Below are positions 34,976 through 45,119 of a DNA stretch of 64,000 nucleotides, one piece after another (the stretch's first letter is position 1; each line of letters opens with the position of its first letter). Source of the stretch: Leptodontidium sp. MPI-SDFR-AT-0119 (Eukaryota; Ascomycota; Leotiomycetes; Helotiales; Leptodontidiaceae); assembly GCA_020726505.1 (NCBI GenBank), contig JAHLEZ010000026.1:248001-312000 (forward strand), given 5' to 3'. The position numbers and the translations under genes were made by a program. The notes under the pieces were generated by a model. That model was given only the letters and a program-made list of their open reading frames with translations. It searched no databases and was not told where the DNA came from.

Positions 34976-35765
34976 GACTTGATCATAACTGATCAATATG
35001 ACGAGGTAAAACTGGATCCCTCAGACCTGCTAGATGGCCCACGAATTCTGGTCGTCCACGATCACATGGTCCCTCATGACGAAACTAGGCAGCACCACTT
35101 TCCAGCCGGGAGCATTTACGCTCCTGTTAGTCCTTTCAAACTAGCAAGATGTACCTTGGTAATCTTAGACCAAGATCTCTTACCACCACCACCGTCAACA
35201 CCGAGAAAAAAGGCAGCCACGGGTAGTCGATCACTGTCCTCATCATGATCCGCCATAGAGCATCTATCTACACATGGAAACCGCTCAGTAGATAATAGGG
35301 CCATGCCACCACCTAAAACATCAAAACCAACCGTATCACAAAGTTATAAGGGCTCTCTGCAAAGGCCCACATCAGCCTCTAGATTGCCAGACGATGGCCG
35401 CGATCAAGCATTCGCCAGTTCTCGTCCTTTACTCTTCCATCCATTGTCTCAGTCGCAGGTCAAGCACCAACAGAAAACTAACTATCTAGTTCGCCGAATC
35501 AGAAGTCGTCAACAGCAGTCCTTAGAATCCGACTAGTGGGCTGTATATTCTCGCTGTAGACGACAACGTGCTGAATCTCTAACTCCTTCGCCGGTCCTGC
35601 TTAGGCGCAAGTCAGATTCTGTTAGCACGGCGCGCAATGGACTCGAAGCCCTCGTCTCCGTGCGAGAGGCTGCGAACAAGGGCACCCATTTCGATATCAT
35701 CTTCATGGACATCTCGATGCCTGAGATGGACGGCTTCGAGCCAACAAGGCTGATCAGGAGCTTTG
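34976..35765 (+). pseudogene. hybrid histidine kinase C-terminal fragment with receiver domain
   Basis: The segment reads YDEVKLDPSDLLDGPRILVV and DETRQHHFPAGSIYAPVSPFKLARC, the linker between the kinase ATPase domain and the receiver in fungal hybrid histidine kinases. From 35540 it reads the receiver: LYILAVDDNVLNL (acidic pair), RKSDSVSTARNGLEAL, and the phospho-acceptor strand FDIIFMDISMPEMDG. A stop follows VLNL and a 1-nt frame change occurs near 35605. The receiver ends abruptly at LIRSF, about two-thirds through. The kinase core is missing. It is a dead fragment of a two-component phosphorelay protein. Confidence 0.75.
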
Positions 35766-35780
35766 CGGGGAAACTCAGAA

Positions 35781-36470
35781 ATGGCCATTGTGAATATGCC
35801 AGGCGACTCGCGACCGACCACGTCGAATTTTCTCGGCGACTACGCCAGTGGCAGCGAATTTCCATTCCCTGCCATTCCAGCCAATACATACAACTTGCCA
35901 TCAGCTGTGGTGAGCACGAGGCTCCCGCAGATCTTTCCCTGCCACCAGACAGCAACTTTCCAGCACATGGCATGCCACGACCAGTCCCACAACAAGACTA
36001 ATCAGATCCGCAACCAGCCAGCCTGCAAGCAAAACAAGAGACCGAAAGACATGAACAATTGTCTGAAACAACTCGTTCAGCAGGTCAGAAGAGAGCTGAA
36101 CAGTTTACGACCAGTCCTAGTGCCGGTAAAGAACCTAAGCCAAAGAGACGAGGAGGTCCCAGAAAGAAGGTCCGAACGGAGAAGGAAATAGAGGTCAGGA
36201 GAGAGAATCATCTGCAGCGAAATAGAGACGCCGCACAGAAATTCTGATAGAAGAAGAAGCTTACAGAAGCTGAGAAGAAAGAACAAATGGTCGGGGAACG
36301 CCATGACAACCACGGCGTTTAGAACGAAGTTGCCGCTGTATAGCATGAATTGGAATATCCCTAGAATCTTGAGGGCCAGTGGGATGTCAAACGTGACCTG
36401 TAACCTAAGGGGTGTTCCACTCCGGTGCTGGAGAATAATAGTGTTAATCTTGTGCCGTCTTGTGCCGCGC
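35781..36470 (+). pseudogene. bZIP transcription factor pseudogene (ATF/CREB-like)
   Basis: It begins directly after the kinase fragment. An N-terminal Pro/Ser-rich part (SRPTTSNFLGDYASGSEF) shifts frame near 35900 into LSLPPDSNFPAHGMPRPVP. The basic region follows, RRENHLQRNRDAAQKF, then KKKLTEAEKKEQM and a leucine-zipper-like heptad stretch (NEVAAV, HELEYP, NLEGQ) to about 36400. Stops in the zipper (TGA, TAG) are single-transition changes at positions where Arg, Gln or Trp codons are expected. bZIP proteins bind CRE/AP-1-like DNA as dimers. This copy cannot make one. The parent resembles ATF/CREB-type fungal factors. Confidence 0.7.
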
Positions 36471-37170
36471 TTCAGCTCTAATACCAGAGGCTTGTATTCA
36501 GTCTGAGCTGCCTGTACCAATAGTAGCTGCCGAGGCTCTGAAATATGCTCGATATCGTCACAGCACAAGGCAGGATCCTTTGGAGTATTATGTGCAATTA
36601 GGCAGGTGGATACAACACCAGACCTTCAGTATCATTTCCTGGGAGGCGAAGAGAGCCCTGAGCTTGAACTATTAGTTCCACTGGTTGGGGAGGAGCACCC
36701 CGAATCCTCGGAGCTACTGTCCTCGAGGGTAGTAAAGAGAGCAAACATCTCCCTGTCATGTGGTGGAGAGTGGATGGCGTCCGCCTGTTGAGGATTAACC
36801 GTCGCTATGGGCTGCTCGAGCGAAGGGTCGATGACCACATCATCTTATTGATAGTTAATAAGAAGACTATCAAATCTTAACAAATCGCAAAATTCAGAAG
36901 GCTTAAACAGTTCCTCAAATGAGTGATTGGCAATTCGTGACGCGCAGCAATCTCGACACTAGCTAGGTTGATAGGGGACTATTTGTTATTATCCGCGGAA
37001 GGAGGGAGAACAAAGTACTCATCTGTTCCTTCAAGCCCTTGTGACAATAGTCAATGTAGTCTACGACCCCTTGATGCTAAAGGTCCGAAGAGCATGAAGT
37101 CTAATGGTTAGTGAAGCAGGTTAAAACTTTCCTTTAGTGATAAAGGCAAGAACTTACCTTTTCTCTGTTA
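36471..37170. other. spacer with no supported gene
   Basis: Short frames on both strands (for example an acidic Ser-rich one on the minus strand at 36632-36838) have no family match I can name and could be chance. Confidence 0.35.
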
Positions 37171-37235
37171 TGTCGGTAGGGAGTCGAACTAGGATACTGC
37201 TGCCAAAACGCTCGACCATTCTCCGCAGCGGCTGT
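37171..37235 (-). other. possible tRNA-derived relic
   Basis: The minus strand holds a B-box-like TAGTTCGACTCCC (complement of 37180-37192) and an A-box-like TGGTCGAGCG about 25 nt upstream, spacing like a tRNA. No pairing partner for the 3' strand CTACCGACA is seen, and the anticodon arm is not intact. It could be a tRNA pseudogene or part of a SINE. Confidence 0.25.
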
Positions 37236-37359
37236 CCTAATCACTTCTAGTAATTGAGCCTTTTCTTGGCTTTCCTGCACTTTACCTTCCGCTCCTCTTC
37301 TTGCTTGCTTACCTCCTCACTCACCTCTTTACCTTCTTCCCTTTACCCTTCTTCCCTTT

Positions 37360-37660
37360 ACCAAACGATTATAAACACTTATAAAGTAGAGGATGGTTTT
37401 GTGCCTTTAAATATACCGAAACGCCCTTTAATGGCCTACCTCCATGATGAGGTCTTAATTGACGATCCTGCTAGTCTTTTCCGTATGTTTTTTAGTAAAG
37501 AACAATTTAAGGGCCTCATAGAGTGTATTAACAAGTATGCGCTTTATTAGAGGTCGGAGAATCTAGATATTAAACGTTATACTTTTAAACCTGTTAACGC
37601 TCAAGAGATAAAGGTATATATAGCTCTCCTCATCTTTATAGGGTATTAAGGTTATAAGAT
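37360..37660 (+). pseudogene. piggyBac-like transposase fragment, same family as the intact copy
   Basis: The plus strand reads YKVEDGFVPLNIPKRPL, LIDDPASLFRMFFSKEQF and, after a TAG, RYTFKPVNAQEIKVYIALLIFIGY. This aligns with residues 135-226 of the intact transposase at 11414-13717. It covers only the pre-catalytic part and ends near 37650. Differences include RIP-type transitions. No terminal repeat was found. Confidence 0.85.
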
Positions 37661-37716
37661 TATATTAAGCATATAGCTTAGCATACAGCTCAACTACCTA
37701 GTAACTCGCATAAACC

Positions 37717-37840
37717 TCCGGCTTCCGTGTATTGAAGCCTCGGAAGCTTTGGCTTCCGGTAGGAGGTTATTTAGGGCTAAAACAGTGGCTGTCGGAAGCC
37801 TTGGCTTCCGTGTTTTAAACCTCGGAAGCTCTAGTTTCCG
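37717..37840. repeat. cluster of CGGAAGC palindromes
   Basis: Four GC-rich units in an AT-rich setting can form hairpins: CGGAAGCTTTGGCTTCCG (37741-37758), CGGAAGCCTTGGCTTCCG (37793-37810), CGGAAGCTCTAGTTTCCG (37823-37840) and a half unit at 37717-37727. Confidence 0.6.
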
Positions 37841-37949
37841 GCAATTCGCAAGCCAATACCTAATTAGGTTGTATAAGCGAATATACACGTGATTAGCTAG
37901 AGTAGTTATATAGACCTAGAAATCCCTCGTACAATAGAATCATCATTCA

Positions 37950-40640
37950 CACCAAGTATCACTTCTTTTCATTATAACCCGAAGGCGCTCTTTAACCTCT
38001 TTAGTAAAGCTTGAGGGTTAAGTCGGTGAGACGTTAGCGGTAGGTCGTATAAAGACTTTTAACTTAGAGGGGTCGTTAAGTGTCGTAATCTTAGCTTGCC
38101 TTTAGCAGTAGTTATTTGTGTTTATAAGGGTATTCCTTCGTTCCGTATTAAGCTGGTGAGACTTAACAATTAGCTTATTAAAACGGTTGATGTCGACGAA
38201 GACTCGATAATTAAAGTACGGCTAAACTAGTATATTTAATGGCTACTCTAATTAATTACGGTTCTTTATATACGACTACTTTAGGTCGTAATATTTTAGG
38301 AATTTCTAACTAATTAAGACGTTGGTGTTTCTTAGGTCTGTTACTAAGAAAGGGAAGTTAATTCGCCGGCGATTGATTGTTAAAGTAAGTAAGACGGCCG
38401 TGTCGATTAGCTTTCTTTTCTTGCTATTATAGCCGGTTAAGACGATTAACTAAGGGAGTAATATAAAAGAAATATTAAATTGTCTAACGAGTTAGTATGT
38501 GAAAGAGGTTTTAATAGCATCGAAAATATTAGCTTTGTTATTAATATGTGTAAGTGTCTTAGTAAAGAATTTATTTCTTCTTAGTTTAATACTAATTAAG
38601 AATTATCGTCCTTTAATAAGAGCACGGAAATTAAATACTAAGTCCTTTTATAAGTTATAGCCTATACTAAGATGTAAGTCTTTGTTACGGCCTAGGAGTT
38701 TTTTAATAGCTCGTTAGTCTCTAAGTCCTTGCCGATGACTAGCTTGGAAATCGACTTATCGAGGGCCTAATATTTTTGGCGCTTAGGATAATCGCTAGCC
38801 TAATAGCCGGTCTTATTATAACAAAGGCATATATCGAAAGAGACATCCCTAGGTATAAGGGGAGGTACGGGGGACTTAAGTCAACGTAAAATAGGCGAGA
38901 AAGAAGTCGTACGCTAGCGAACATCCGACGATTATCTTAAAGTTAAGGTCGGGGGTCTTTACGCCGTAGTAGCCGGCGTAGGGGAGGTGGCACATTAGTT
39001 TTCCTTCTTTAAGATACCGCGCGAATTATTAATATTAAAGGCTACGCTAGATTAAGCTTTGCGGGTCGAAGCAGCTTCCTCTAAGGTAATATTACGGCTC
39101 TCCTAGTTCGTAATAGCCAGGAACTTATCAAAAGTAGTATAATTACCGTTTATCTTATACTTCTTAATATAAATTATACGTTTAAGGGTCGGGGATACTT
39201 TCTTATATATATCCTTAAACTAGCGGACGCGGGCGATTTTCTTATAATAATATATAACGTGAATTTAATCCAAAGTCGTTATATATTATATTACTTATAA
39301 GAAGTTAATTATATAATCTCTTAGTAGCTTAGACCCGGTTATAGTTAAAAAATCGCTGGTTTAACGCCTTTAATACGTCGGCTACTATATTAAAGGTTCC
39401 GGCATAATTAGGATTTATGTGTTAAAAAATAATCGTTTTAGCCTCGCTAGTAGTATACTAAAAGTAGGCCTTAACTTAGGACATCTTATTCTTAAAGTTA
39501 CCGGAGTACTCTTCTAAGAACAACTTTATCTCTATTTTCTAAGCATTGTATTTAATATCTCCCTTATAGTCGCTAAAGGAGAGTCGAGGGTACTTAACTT
39601 TAGAAAGCTTTATTACTAGGATCGACATATTTAATTTTAGCAGATAATAATCGGCGATTAGCTAGAGATCGGCTATAAGAACACGTGTTAACTAGTTAAA
39701 AGAAGGGGTAGGAGTACGAGTCTCTTAACAAGGGTTATTAATAATATATTAAGTAAGGGCTTGTGTAATAACGGCGGCGATAGTAGAGCTAACGGAGTCT
39801 TTAATTAGCTAATTTACTTTTGCTTATTAAGCGGGGGTAAGACCCTTTATGTCGGTAGGCTTTGGCGATGCGTCGAAGAAGTTTTAGGGTTTATCCTCCG
39901 AGTCCGAATCGAATCCTTTAAAGCTATTTAGTTCCTCCGAAAGAGTTTCGACTAAAGGGATAAGGGTATTAGTAAAGCCTAGTTACAAAGGGGCGCTTTT
40001 TTCTCTAGAGCTTTGCCGACGAGGGGGAGAAGTCGGCAGTAATAGTAATACGGGTTTAAGGGGTGTTTAAGGTTATTAATCGATTTATTAATTAAATATA
40101 CGTTCTAAAACCGCGACGCGCGTTAAGTTATAATAAGGCAAGTTAACCGTAAGAGAATATCTAGCTTTCTCTAAAATAGTCTATTACTAGGGCAAAGAGG
40201 TACTTATTTATTAAATAGGCTAAGGTGTTAAGGCTTATTATTAACTTATTACGAGGGTAGGTCGACAAGGCGCAAGACCAGGTGAAATATAACGCTTTAT
40301 AATAAAGGAGTATTAGTTTTTTCTTATATTACGGCTGGCAAGAGGTTAATACGGCGAGTAGACTTTAGCTTTATATTTGGGCCTAATACTACGCTCAGAA
40401 TCGAGAAGAAAAGACAAGGAGAAAAGGAGAGCTCTTTATAAGAGAGAGCTCGAGTATAAATATACGAAGGACTCTCTTAATAAGGTCTAGCGCAGTCGGG
40501 GGCCATTCACATTAACATGTCGCATGCTCGCCACCTAGTCTTCCCAATTAGGCTTAGCGCCGTCGCATAGCCAGCGATGCTACGAGCTATGTCGGTTAGA
40601 ATACGAGGCGCATCGGAGGTCGTAACAATATACCTTTTTT
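37950..40640 (-). pseudogene. second Ty3/gypsy-type relic (Gag and protease)
   Basis: Minus-strand reading shows a Gag zinc knuckle near 38760-38820 as CLCYNKTGY.ASDYPKRQKY, which fits CX2CX4HX4C after His-to-Tyr and Cys-to-Tyr transitions. Closer to 38.4 kb there is a retropepsin-like segment, GYNSKKRKLIDTAVLLTLTI and INFPFLVTDL. Upstream (38.9-40.3 kb) is degraded Gag. Reverse transcriptase and integrase are absent because the relic stops near 37950. No LTR pair was recognised. Stops are of RIP type. Confidence 0.6.
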
Positions 40641-40659
40641 AGCCTTTCTTATTTACATA

Positions 40660-42200
40660 ATTATGTTTCCCCTTAATAAGATTAAAGACTATTAGACCGG
40701 AGATAAGATTACCCCTTTTTATTATATTATTAATATATTGTTAAGGGACTACTTTTAAGAGCTTAAAATTCGGTTCCGTATAGCGTCATCTAATAGTATA
40801 GACTTATATTAAAAGGTCTTATATCTCCTTTAATTTCTGTCGTGCAGGTTATGGTAGGCCGGCTAAGCGAGCCCAATCAAAGGCACCATGGCCAAAGCGC
40901 CCGCGACCTCCATATTCAGGGAGCTCGAATAGACCATACGTAGAGAATAGAACAATCAATTACAGTACTGCGCATACCTCAATAATACGTCAATTTCGCC
41001 TCTGTGGAGCCTCTAGGCGTGCTCTTGCACGACAATTTCTTATAGATTTAACTGATTTTTACATAAACAAAACTATTAAATACACATATTTAAGAAACTA
41101 ATATACAGTTTTAGAAACCCGGGCGAGATGTTACTGTAAATGAAGTAATCCGACGATATACTGGCCGATCTAAAGAGATAACTACTATCCTAAATAAGCT
41201 TATTCCACTAGTTTAAAGATATAGGTTATTACTTAATAAGGGTTCTTCTTAAGATAGGTATTTTATCGATTAGGCAAAAAAGGAGGCCTAGTTAAAGTCA
41301 AAAAACTAAAGGAATTAAATAAGACTTAATTAGTTATTTCGCATCTTTTAAGTTTATTATCGAAGGCTATATATTACTTTTATTACGATAATCTCTTCAC
41401 TTTTATTAAGCTATTTGAGTATCTTCGGAAGCTAAGATACGCTACTACAGGCACAGCTCGCACTACGTCAGGTGTTTTAGCTGATTTAGTGGACTTAAAA
41501 AAAGTAAATCACAGGAACAAAGTATTACCTTAGAGGACCGTCTACGCCTTTCTTATAGAGTCAAATGTAGTCAATTAAACCGGCTTTAAAGATAGCGCTT
41601 TTACTCATATTATGTCGATTATCTTTAACGGAATCAAGAAGGTTCTACGGTTTCGACGTCGTCTAAAGGAGACTACAAAGTATATAAAGACCTCACGTGT
41701 TCCTTTCGGAAAAGACGTCACAAAGAAGCTCTAGATCCCTTAATTATATGATTCCTATAATTACAATATAAGAGCTGTCGACTTGGGAGATCAATTACAA
41801 GGACATAATGCGTGCCTTAGGCGACTACAAGGAGGGTACTATCTAAGCTCTGTACTAATTCATGCTTTTAGTAGTACTTAGTAATTATTATTTGATTCTT
41901 TGCTTCTTTAGCCACAAAGGGAAGGTTAATACTCGCTCCTAAGACGACTTCCGAAAGAAGCTAGTGGAAGCATTAATTGATATAGCGAAGGATACATTAG
42001 GTACCCAAAAGAAGCGTAATTCTAATATATCTAAGGAGATATTTTAGGTTCCGATACATAAACACAAGTAAATTAAGATGTCTATAAGGTCTAATTACGT
42101 AGCTTGTAAGGGAAGGAGGCTTCACGATTATTCTCGTAAGAGGCAAGCTTTAGGGGAGATCATTATAAACACAAGTCGAACGAGCACCCAAAGTACTACT
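40660..42200 (+). pseudogene. third piggyBac-like transposase relic
   Basis: The plus strand reads the DDE_Tnp_1_7 blocks in order: VNEVIRRYTGRSKEITTI (first acid region near 41134, Asp to Asn), YYFYYDNLFTFIKLFEYLRKLRYATTGTARTTSG (second acid, 41370-41470), then KTSRVPFGKDV and YDSYNYNIRAVDLGDQLQGHN (third region, 41755-41810). One frame stays open for long stretches with a few TAG/TAA. It is closer to the relic at 14 kb than to the intact element. The N-terminal part before 41.1 kb is poorly preserved. Confidence 0.8.
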
Positions 42201-42560
42201 TTCTACGGTTACAAACAATGATAAGTCTACTTATGTGATAATAATCACTGTTTCATCATGTACCATAAAGAATAGATAGTATTTAAATGTCAATTGCTCT
42301 CTTATCTATAGCGTTCTACTTACTAGAATTTTAGTAAGGCTCGCTTAATTTAGTGACCACTCCAGGCTTCGCTACAGGGGCTTACAGGCTGTGCACGCAG
42401 CCGCAGTTAAGGGGATACTAGGACGCTCAGTAATAAAGCTCTTATCATCTTACGAGGATCGTTATTCGGAGGATTCTATTCAATAAAAATACAAAAGAGC
42501 CAGATAAAAGCAGCTTCCCTTCCTATCCTGCATTCCAACTCAAGCTTCCCTCCCATTCGC
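42201..42560. other. boundary between RIP block and gene-rich block
   Basis: AT content falls across this stretch. No gene seen. Confidence 0.4.
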
Positions 42561-42899
42561 TCAAGCCCTCTTCTGCTGCCCAGTAGTACCTCCAACTAGT
42601 CCTCCAGCGGTATTCATCAATCCTCCAGCAGTGTTTGCCAAACCGTTCGTCGCCTGTCCAGTAGTATTGGCGACGCCATTGGTAGCTTGACCTGCGGTGG
42701 TCGCGACGCCATCCGTGGTCTGTCCAACGACGTTTCCGAGGCCGTCTGTGGTCTGGCCTACGACGTTTCCAGCACCATCAAGAGTCTTTCCAACGGCGCC
42801 AGTGACACTGCCGAGGAGTCCACCTTGACCTTTGGCTTGGTCGCCTCCGGTGAGGGTGTTGTCAAGGGAGTTTGTGAGGTTTCCGAGAAGTCCAGCCAT
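42561..42899 (-). CDS. 112-aa glycine-rich LEA-like protein
   Basis: A single-exon gene with ATG at 42899. After MAGLLGNLTNSLDNTL the protein is built of 11-residue-like repeats, GNVVGQTTDGL, VATTAGQATNG and LANTAGG, and ends in QQKRA. It has no signal peptide, Cys or membrane helix, and is rich in Gly, Thr, Asn, Gln and Ala. Such repeats resemble late-embryogenesis-abundant (LEA) hydrophilins, which protect cell components during drying or heat. The function here is inferred from composition only. A TATATAAA-like box lies about 150 bp upstream on the same strand. The gene is the first intact one after the transposon block. Confidence 0.75.
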   Translation of the reverse strand: MAGLLGNLTNSLDNTLTGGDQAKGQGGLLGSVTGAVGKTLDGAGNVVGQTTDGLGNVVGQTTDGVATTAGQATNGVANTTGQATNGLANTAGGLMNTAGGLVGGTTGQQKRA

Positions 42900-44457
42900 T
42901 GTGAAGTTTTGTAGAAGTGTTTGGATTTTGGTGAAGAGAAGTGATGTATTTGACTTGTGGGTGTTTGATTTGTGACGTTGAGGAGATGATATGATGATAA
43001 TGATAATTATGAAATGTATGTTCTCCTTTGAGTATTGATCACTTGCTCCCTTTATATATTGGCTTCAACATCAGTAACTTAGGCCTCAAAAGTCATACCA
43101 CCTAGTACTCGGTCAAGTACATCGTAGGGGGTGCCACAATCAAGGTTCTCTTAGTCACAGGTAGAGAGTTTAGGGTGGCCTGATCGGTGTATGTGATGTC
43201 ACATTTTTTTTCCTTTTTTTTGAAAATGATTCAATGATCATGCTGATGACGCCGTTCACATGTCTTTGAGGCTGGAGATATGTGACTTGTGACGAACAGT
43301 CAGGTTTTTCCCACCACCCAGCAGAGCTTCACTGATGTCTCAACTCCACAGATCGTCTAACCGGTCTGCAGACATCAAGAGAACAGGATTTCTGGTCTTT
43401 CTATCCCACCCGCGTGGCGTCAAGAGCGCAGAATTCCGAGTGGATTTAAGGTGGCTTCGACATAGGTGACCTCTCTAGTACAATACTGGTAAGCCCCGCT
43501 GGGGCAGAAAGAATAATCTGATGTATTATTTTGCATACCCCAAGGCTCCAAACACCACGCACCCCTCCGTCAAGGCATGCCAGTCTTGAAATCGGTTCAG
43601 ATTCGTCATGGCAATCTGTTTCTCTGCTTTCACTTGCCTGCAGGTGCCAGCTCGGATAGCGCGGCAAAGGCTTAAAAATTAAGGCGTACGGATAGAAAAT
43701 CTACTGAGTAGGTGCCAATGCGCCACAAAAATCGCATCTGCGAAGTAACCTACGCGCTAGGTTCATGAAGCCTTCCAGCCTACTCTGATTGCACAAGTAA
43801 CTATCCAAATATCATGATGAGAAAAGAGAATTGTATATCATCAAGCTAGAGCTAATTGACACCAGAAGTTTAAGAACAATGTGGGCGTAGCATCTGGTAC
43901 CTTCACTGCCTGCATTACGCCCATAGATTCCAACGCACCTTCTTTTTGCCCTCGATAAAAAAATGTTCCCAAGTCGATACCAAGGTAGTAAAAGACAATG
44001 GATCTCTCGAAGATTCGAACAGGAGTCAGGTCATCGTTGAGAAAACCTCTTCCCACGTGAAGTCCACTCACTGCGGGGAAAGTGCGCAATCAGTTTCAGC
44101 CACTCATGCAGATCCTTGCCAAGGCATTTCCCCGCTGCAGGCTCCTCCCCACCCTGCTCCACCAATAGGACGGAAACACCTTGCACTCTTTCTTGGGAGC
44201 AGGCGATTGGCTGAGCACATGCCACCATGACTCATCAGAATGTGCTATAGCCTGGTGTACTTCAAAGTAGTTTACCTTGACGGCACGTTCCGATCAATAG
44301 GGGCTCGCTTAACATTCCGTACCCAAGCACAACAGGGCGGTGGTGGGGAATGCTCCACGCAACAGAATCTTCGTCACTTAGACGAATTCCATCTCAAACA
44401 TCGTGAACGTCTTTTGGGATTCATTCACAATCCGATCCACGTTTCCTAGTCGTCCAA
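42900..44457. other. intergenic region
   Basis: Contains the upstream region of the 112-aa gene. Short frames on both strands (for example minus 43841-44089) lack homology or typical start context. Nothing else supported. Confidence 0.45.
43051..43060 (-). promoter_or_regulatory. TATA-like box for the 112-aa gene
   Basis: The minus strand reads AATATATAAAGGG about 150 bp upstream of the ATG at 42899. Confidence 0.4.
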
Positions 44458-45063
44458 ATGGAATCTATGGCGCCTCCAGCGCACCGAGACGAATCAGCAG
44501 ACGAGTATTCAGATCTCGCTTCAGTTCACTCAGATACGGCGCCCAAGCGGCGGAGGAAACATCAGCGCGGCGGTCGCAAGGCAGGATATGAGGAACCTAC
44601 TCCGGAGGAGACGGCTGGACTGCTAAGACCAGAGGACAGCCCCGACCACGAGCAAAACGATCAAGACGAGGGCGACACCTGCCAATATTGTGCTCGAAAA
44701 TCACAACCAAGGAGGAAAATCGCAGAGCCATTCGAGACTGGAATCCGAGCATTTAATGTCAGGAAAGCGGCAGGTGTTAAAAGACCAGTTGCAGTGAGGA
44801 CAACATCAGACAAGAAGAAGTCCAAGCCTCCTGCAGCGAAGCCAGTCGTGAAGAGAGCGCAGTCTTCGAAAACCGACGACCCTGGATATGAGAGTCAATC
44901 TCAGAAGAGTGGCCCCAAGAATGAAAACGAAGATGAAGAATCGGAAGAGCAGGATGATGCAGCTGGAGCAAAACCGATGTCGATACGCCTTGATCTGGAT
45001 CTGATGATTGAAGTGTTTCTCAAGGCCAAAATCAAAGGAGAGGTTACAATCACATTCTTGTGA
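44458..45063 (+). CDS. 201-aa disordered protein with C-terminal beta-type motif
   Basis: The ATG at 44458 starts a highly charged protein: an acidic/Ser N-terminus, KRRRKHQRGGRK near residue 30, a CQYC pair around residue 75, Lys/Pro-rich middle and acidic NENEDEESEEQDD. The last 28 residues form an alternating hydrophobic/charged stretch, MSIRLDLDLMIEVFLKAKI then KGEVTITFL. The same tail ends the gene at 47230-47708, so the two are related there only. A GTGAGT...CAG pair (45060-45112) could replace the final codons by LE-stop at 45119. No known domain is recognised. The role may be anchoring or self-association through the tail, which is inference. Confidence 0.75.
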   Translation: MESMAPPAHRDESADEYSDLASVHSDTAPKRRRKHQRGGRKAGYEEPTPEETAGLLRPEDSPDHEQNDQDEGDTCQYCARKSQPRRKIAEPFETGIRAFNVRKAAGVKRPVAVRTTSDKKKSKPPAAKPVVKRAQSSKTDDPGYESQSQKSGPKNENEDEESEEQDDAAGAKPMSIRLDLDLMIEVFLKAKIKGEVTITFL

Positions 45064-45119
45064 GTTCTTGATGGGCACAGAGCGCAGTCCTGGTCACTGA
45101 CTGTCTTCACAGGGAGTGA

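Noticed and set aside
36632..36838. A small acidic Ser-rich minus-strand ORF
   Set aside because: No homologue, no promoter context, and it lies in decaying sequence.
43841..44089. An 82-aa minus-strand ORF
   Set aside because: No recognisable domain or codon pattern. Likely chance.
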